Assembly: GCF_002845745.1 (NCBI RefSeq)
Contig: NZ_PIUM01000028.1
Span: 23,574 to 87,573 of the forward strand
Length of the DNA: 64,000 bases
Reading direction: 5' to 3'
From: Telmatospirillum siberiense
GTDB taxonomy: Bacteria; Pseudomonadota; Alphaproteobacteria; Rhodospirillales; Magnetospirillaceae
In this document: piece after piece, positions 61,801-64,000 of the stretch
Layout: the number at the start of each line of letters is the position of its first letter
Position numbering within the stretch: the stretch's first letter is position 1
Notes under the pieces: model-generated
What the model saw: only the letters and a program-made list of their open reading frames with translations
The model's database searches: none
What the model was told of the DNA's origin: nothing
Made by a program: the position numbers and the translations under genes

Positions 61801-62567
61801 GGGACATGGAAGGCGCCACCCTGCTGCGGACGCAGAGGGCCGATGACCTCGCCCTGCTCCGCGAAGATTTCGACGAGAGCCTGGATCGGGAGGTTCTGGC
61901 GGCGACCATCAAAGGACTGACGGCGGAGATCGATGAGATCAACCAGATCCTGGGCGGCATTTCCCATGCCCTGCATCTGGACGACGAAGCAAGGTTGAAA
62001 GTAGGGGCGCTGAGCGAGGAAATAGAAACGGCGATGCGGGAGTTGGCGGTCTGGCAGGCCGTGGACGCCGCAATCGGGTCGGCGACGGGCGACCGGTTCC
62101 GGCGCTTCGTACAGGGTATTACCCTCGACCACCTGCTGGCGCTCGCCAACGATCATCTCAGCTCGCTCAGTCCGCGCTACCGGTTAAGCCGGGGAACGGC
62201 CTTTGATCTGGCCATCAACATCATCGATCAGGACATGGGCGACGAAATCCGGACCACGCGGAGCCTTTCCGGCGGCGAGCGATTTCTGGTGTCCCTGGCT
62301 TTGGCCCTGGCACTGTCGGGGCTCGAAGGCCGGGGGTCATTCGTTGACACCCTCTTCATCGATGAGGGGTTCGGGTCGTTGGACGCCGAGACCCTGGATG
62401 TGGCGGTAGACGCCCTGGAAACGCTGCAGGGATACGGTCGCCGAGTGGGAGTCGTCACCCATGTCGCGGCGATGGTCGAACGGATATCCGTCCAGGTGAA
62501 GGTCGAAAAGCGCGGCAGCGGGCGGTCCGTCGTCGAAGTTCGCTCCGGCGGCGTGGCGGCGGCGTAG
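58803..62567 (+). CDS. sbcC: Nuclease SbcCD subunit C
   Basis: 1254 aa Rad50-like SMC ATPase. Walker A VTGETGSGKSTILDALCLALYD (about residue 36), long coiled coil with the zinc-hook motif DCPVCGAKDHP (Cys near residues 612 and 615), and C-terminal signature SLSGGERFLVSLALALALSGL (about 1154) with Walker B TLFIDEGFGSLDAETLDVAVDAL. Complex with SbcD for end processing and hairpin cleavage. The length is in the range of large alphaproteobacterial SbcC. Confidence 0.95.
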   Translation: MRILAIRGENLASLAAPFELNLVAEPLGGAGLFAVTGETGSGKSTILDALCLALYDQYPRGLVGHREQAPDPGGEPLSIQDGRVILRRGAGRGYAEVDFTGQDGIAYRVRWEANRARGKANGKLQNVQRSLLRLSDGGGVAAGKKDVSDAVERLTALTFEQFRRTVLLAQNDFDAFLAAAEKERAELLEKITGTEIYATISIKVREGRDARKEVVDRLEQRRRDVGLLDDNARKAKEDDRSRLQMLVSGKSEARTNAAAQLTRLDAIGAARAALEQAELALIDARSRHDGAMDDREFLGRLDEAEPFRPFSVEVKQAKADQDLAAGRLARLGPILQERQHEDKARQTALSEAIEAERQAERRFEAFGPQWSAAEGLDAEIVTAQAEYRKARDLADGAVALHKEKEIEANDLEKRVAENIEALNLGRTQLAEGIGKEALAAGIDDALELVKKYAEIRASLAASDKLADEAKEKSGTLRDAIEHLTEELDTKKSRRNLLVGEITDRRNALAGIGEAALQTRGRALTSFAAQIRRVLDLNEQAVARTVRKNQAIGEITRADADIVKAKQRISDGGGAEARHTAARAAIAGLAELADETVSAEAIHLRSLLIDGEDCPVCGAKDHPHVGKGDALAKMVETIRARRRDEDSAIQAAQREVAAGEGDLARAEARRAEAVKVEDAAGLDIQRASNVYAEMAQQLSDGQTASGIAGVLPLALGADAVDVFSGFDAAITEAIAAVTGPFDEARRLRGEIDGYQREIDGLDPLLETMRTNIQKLVDERHAADLQTEQASTRNWEQSTRLESIGREILPYLQTAGLALSALEEAPSVVAKELRDIADAYRRLRTRLDALEEEGRRLGLALATAASALDAAKQASEIAAMDLAKRREAGQALRKRRDDLLGGEATGVHRSRISDDWEATRTALARAREAQTKSAQALAETKARVEEATTAGKAAKDRLEKALADYSAVCTGAGIEAGKAETLLAIPAERRTELRNSLAKLDRDMEGATLLRTQRADDLALLREDFDESLDREVLAATIKGLTAEIDEINQILGGISHALHLDDEARLKVGALSEEIETAMRELAVWQAVDAAIGSATGDRFRRFVQGITLDHLLALANDHLSSLSPRYRLSRGTAFDLAINIIDQDMGDEIRTTRSLSGGERFLVSLALALALSGLEGRGSFVDTLFIDEGFGSLDAETLDVAVDALETLQGYGRRVGVVTHVAAMVERISVQVKVEKRGSGRSVVEVRSGGVAAA

Positions 62568-62930
62568 GTCGGCGCCAATATCGATTTCCCCCGTCCCCAC
62601 TAAGGCGGGCGCGAGATCGACCTGTGACGCGCTTGATGACCAGTTCGAAGGATTTTGCAGGCATTCGGCCGACAGTCGATGACAAGACGGGAAAATGCCG
62701 GTGCCACACGCCGCCACCTTGGTGTCTTGGTGCCTTGGTGGTTAATCAAAAGCCGGACCGCACCGGAACGATCAAGAGGGCGAAGTACATCCGGCCACTT
62801 GCTGAATCTCCACATGCCCTAGTCAGCCGGGATGAAGTGGAGAGATTCTTTGTGATGCCTTTGCCTCCGGCTTCGGCCAAGCTAAGGCGCCACTCGGCCG
62901 ATGTTTCCCCCGATGCCTGGAGTTCGAGAA
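62568..62930. other. Intergenic sbcC-yghU region
   Basis: 363 bases with no credible gene. It holds repeat copy D (62716-62746) and presumably the promoter of the glutathione transferase gene, not confidently located. Confidence 0.5.
62716..62746 (+). repeat. CACCAAG composite repeat, copy D
   Basis: ACCTTGGTGTCTTGGTGCCT onward to GGTTAATCA: the tandem unit matches copy C (29834-29862) almost exactly. The TGCCTGCGGCGC box seen in the other copies is missing or degenerate (GCCGCC just upstream). Confidence 0.8.
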
Positions 62931-63809
62931 ATGAGCGATTCATCCGAATACACCCCGCCGAAGGTTTGGGGCTGGAACAAGCCCAGCGGCGGCCACTTCG
63001 CCAACATCAACCGTCCGATCTCCGGAGCGACGCACGACAAGGAACTGCCGGTCGGCCGGCACCCTCTGCAGCTCTACTCGCTTGGCACGCCGAACGGCGT
63101 CAAGGTCACCATCATGCTGGAGGAACTGCTGGCCCTGGGCCATTCCGGCGCCGAGTACGACGCCTGGCTGATCCGGATCGGTGATGGCGACCAGTTCGGC
63201 AGCGGCTTCGTGGCTGTGAACCCGAACTCCAAGATCCCCGCGATGGTGGACCACAGCGGCCCCACGCCGATCCGGATCTTCGAATCGGGCTCGATCCTGG
63301 TTTACCTTGCCGAGAAATTCGGCGCCTTCCTGCCGAGCGAGATCGCGGAGCGCACCGAATGTCTGTCGTGGCTGTTCTGGCAGGTGGGCAGCGCCCCCTA
63401 TCTGGGCGGCGGATTCGGCCATTTCTACGCCTATGCGCCGACCAAGATCGAATATGCCATCGATCGCTTCGCCATGGAGGTCAAACGCCAACTCGACGTG
63501 CTGGACCGCCGTCTGGCCGAAAACGAATTTCTGGGCGGCGCCGACTACACCATTGCCGACATCGCGGTGTTTCCTTGGTATGCCGGTCTCGCAAAGGGCT
63601 GGCTGTATGGCGCAGCCGAATTCCTGTCGGTGCAGGATTACAAGAACCTGCAGCGATGGGCCGACGCCATCCTCGCCCGCCCGGCCGTAAAACGCGGACG
63701 CATGGTCAACCGCACAAGCGGAGAACCGTCCGAGCAGCTCCATGAACGCCACGACGCCGACGACTTCAATACCAAGACGCAGGACAAGCTTACCGAAGGA
63801 CCGTCGTGA
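62931..63809 (+). CDS. yghU: YghU-like glutathione-dependent disulfide-bond oxidoreductase
   Basis: 292 aa. Nu-class GST: N-terminal YTPPKVWGWNKPSGGHFANINRPISGATHDKELPVGRHPLQLYSLGTPNGVKVTIMLEE with the YGTPNG-type active-site segment, thioredoxin fold with NPNSKIPAMVD and FESGSILVYLAEK, and the C-terminal helical domain (YTIADIAVFPWYAGL). Reduces hydroperoxides and disulfides with glutathione. ATG 62931 gives the expected N-terminus. Followed by a strong terminator. Confidence 0.92.
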   Translation: MSDSSEYTPPKVWGWNKPSGGHFANINRPISGATHDKELPVGRHPLQLYSLGTPNGVKVTIMLEELLALGHSGAEYDAWLIRIGDGDQFGSGFVAVNPNSKIPAMVDHSGPTPIRIFESGSILVYLAEKFGAFLPSEIAERTECLSWLFWQVGSAPYLGGGFGHFYAYAPTKIEYAIDRFAMEVKRQLDVLDRRLAENEFLGGADYTIADIAVFPWYAGLAKGWLYGAAEFLSVQDYKNLQRWADAILARPAVKRGRMVNRTSGEPSEQLHERHDADDFNTKTQDKLTEGPS

Positions 63810-63850
63810 ACAGGGGAAATTGGTGGCGCCGCAGCGGGCCGGGACAAACA

Positions 63851-63883
63851 AAAACGCCGCAGCGTTTGAGGCTGCGGCGTTTT
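63851..63883. terminator. Bidirectional intrinsic terminator
   Basis: AAAACGCCGCAGC (63851-63863), 7-base loop, GCTGCGGCGTTTT (63871-63883): a perfect 13-bp stem with A and T tracts on either side. Serves yghU on the plus strand and the tRNA on the minus strand. Confidence 0.9.
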
Positions 63884-63891
63884 TGTTAATT

Positions 63892-63968
<77 letters not shown>

Positions 63969-64000
63969 GAAGTTGGGTGGTTGTTTAGATTTGTTATCGT

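Overview
The window is a GC-rich (roughly 65%) chromosomal segment of an alphaproteobacterium, most likely in the Rhodospirillales (Magnetospirillum/Telmatospirillum-like). This rests on the order of the division/cell-wall (dcw) cluster, meso-DAP-type MurE, the typical C-terminal peptide of FtsZ, and an RNase P RNA and initiator tRNA of alphaproteobacterial type. No sequence search was possible. The species assignment is inference.

Layout: (1) 1-6114: end of a YgiQ radical SAM gene, a lower-GC NUDIX gene, DjlA-like co-chaperone, ABC-F ATPase and an AmpD-type amidase, with an inverted pair of interspersed repeats at 5129-5306. (2) 6249-6668: RNase P RNA with its own promoter. (3) 6862-31992: mraZ-rsmH-ftsL-ftsI-murE-murF-mraY-murD-ftsW-murG-murC-murB-ddl-ftsQ-ftsA-ftsZ, terminator, lpxC, bamD, recN, ligA. 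Nearly all dcw genes overlap by 4 nt, and a 10-nt-period array of MraZ boxes overlies the promoter. Together these genes make UDP-MurNAc-pentapeptide and lipid II, assemble the divisome and start lipid A synthesis and outer-membrane assembly. (4) 32129-34325: CBS-pair protein, secreted pentapeptide-repeat protein and a diguanylate cyclase. (5) 34373-37187 (minus): TRAP transporter dctPQM. (6) 37429-42861: UvrD/PcrA helicase, PrmA, a 91-bp tandem repeat and an M24 aminopeptidase. (7) 42865-48990 (minus): cNMP-TPR protein, an FGGY kinase/HpcH aldolase operon with a GntR regulator and a clear operator, and a LysR regulator. (8) 49034-53223 (minus): small-molecule catabolic operon (DUF2848, MHS-type MFS transporter with a frameshift, amidase, EthD-like protein). 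(9) 53224-63968: gene-poor 486 bp with a possible small RNA, YjbR protein, chemoreceptor, aminotransferase, SbcCD, YghU-type glutathione transferase, strong terminator and initiator tRNA.

Most of the window is core genome. I see no phage, CRISPR, toxin-antitoxin or defence island, and no clearly new multi-gene system. The most interesting parts are regulatory or repeat structures: the MraZ operator array, the composite CACCAAG repeat family (four copies), the 91-bp tandem repeat, a palindrome inside the ygiQ coding region, the GntR operator/promoter, a possible orphan sRNA, and the broken transporter inside an otherwise intact operon.
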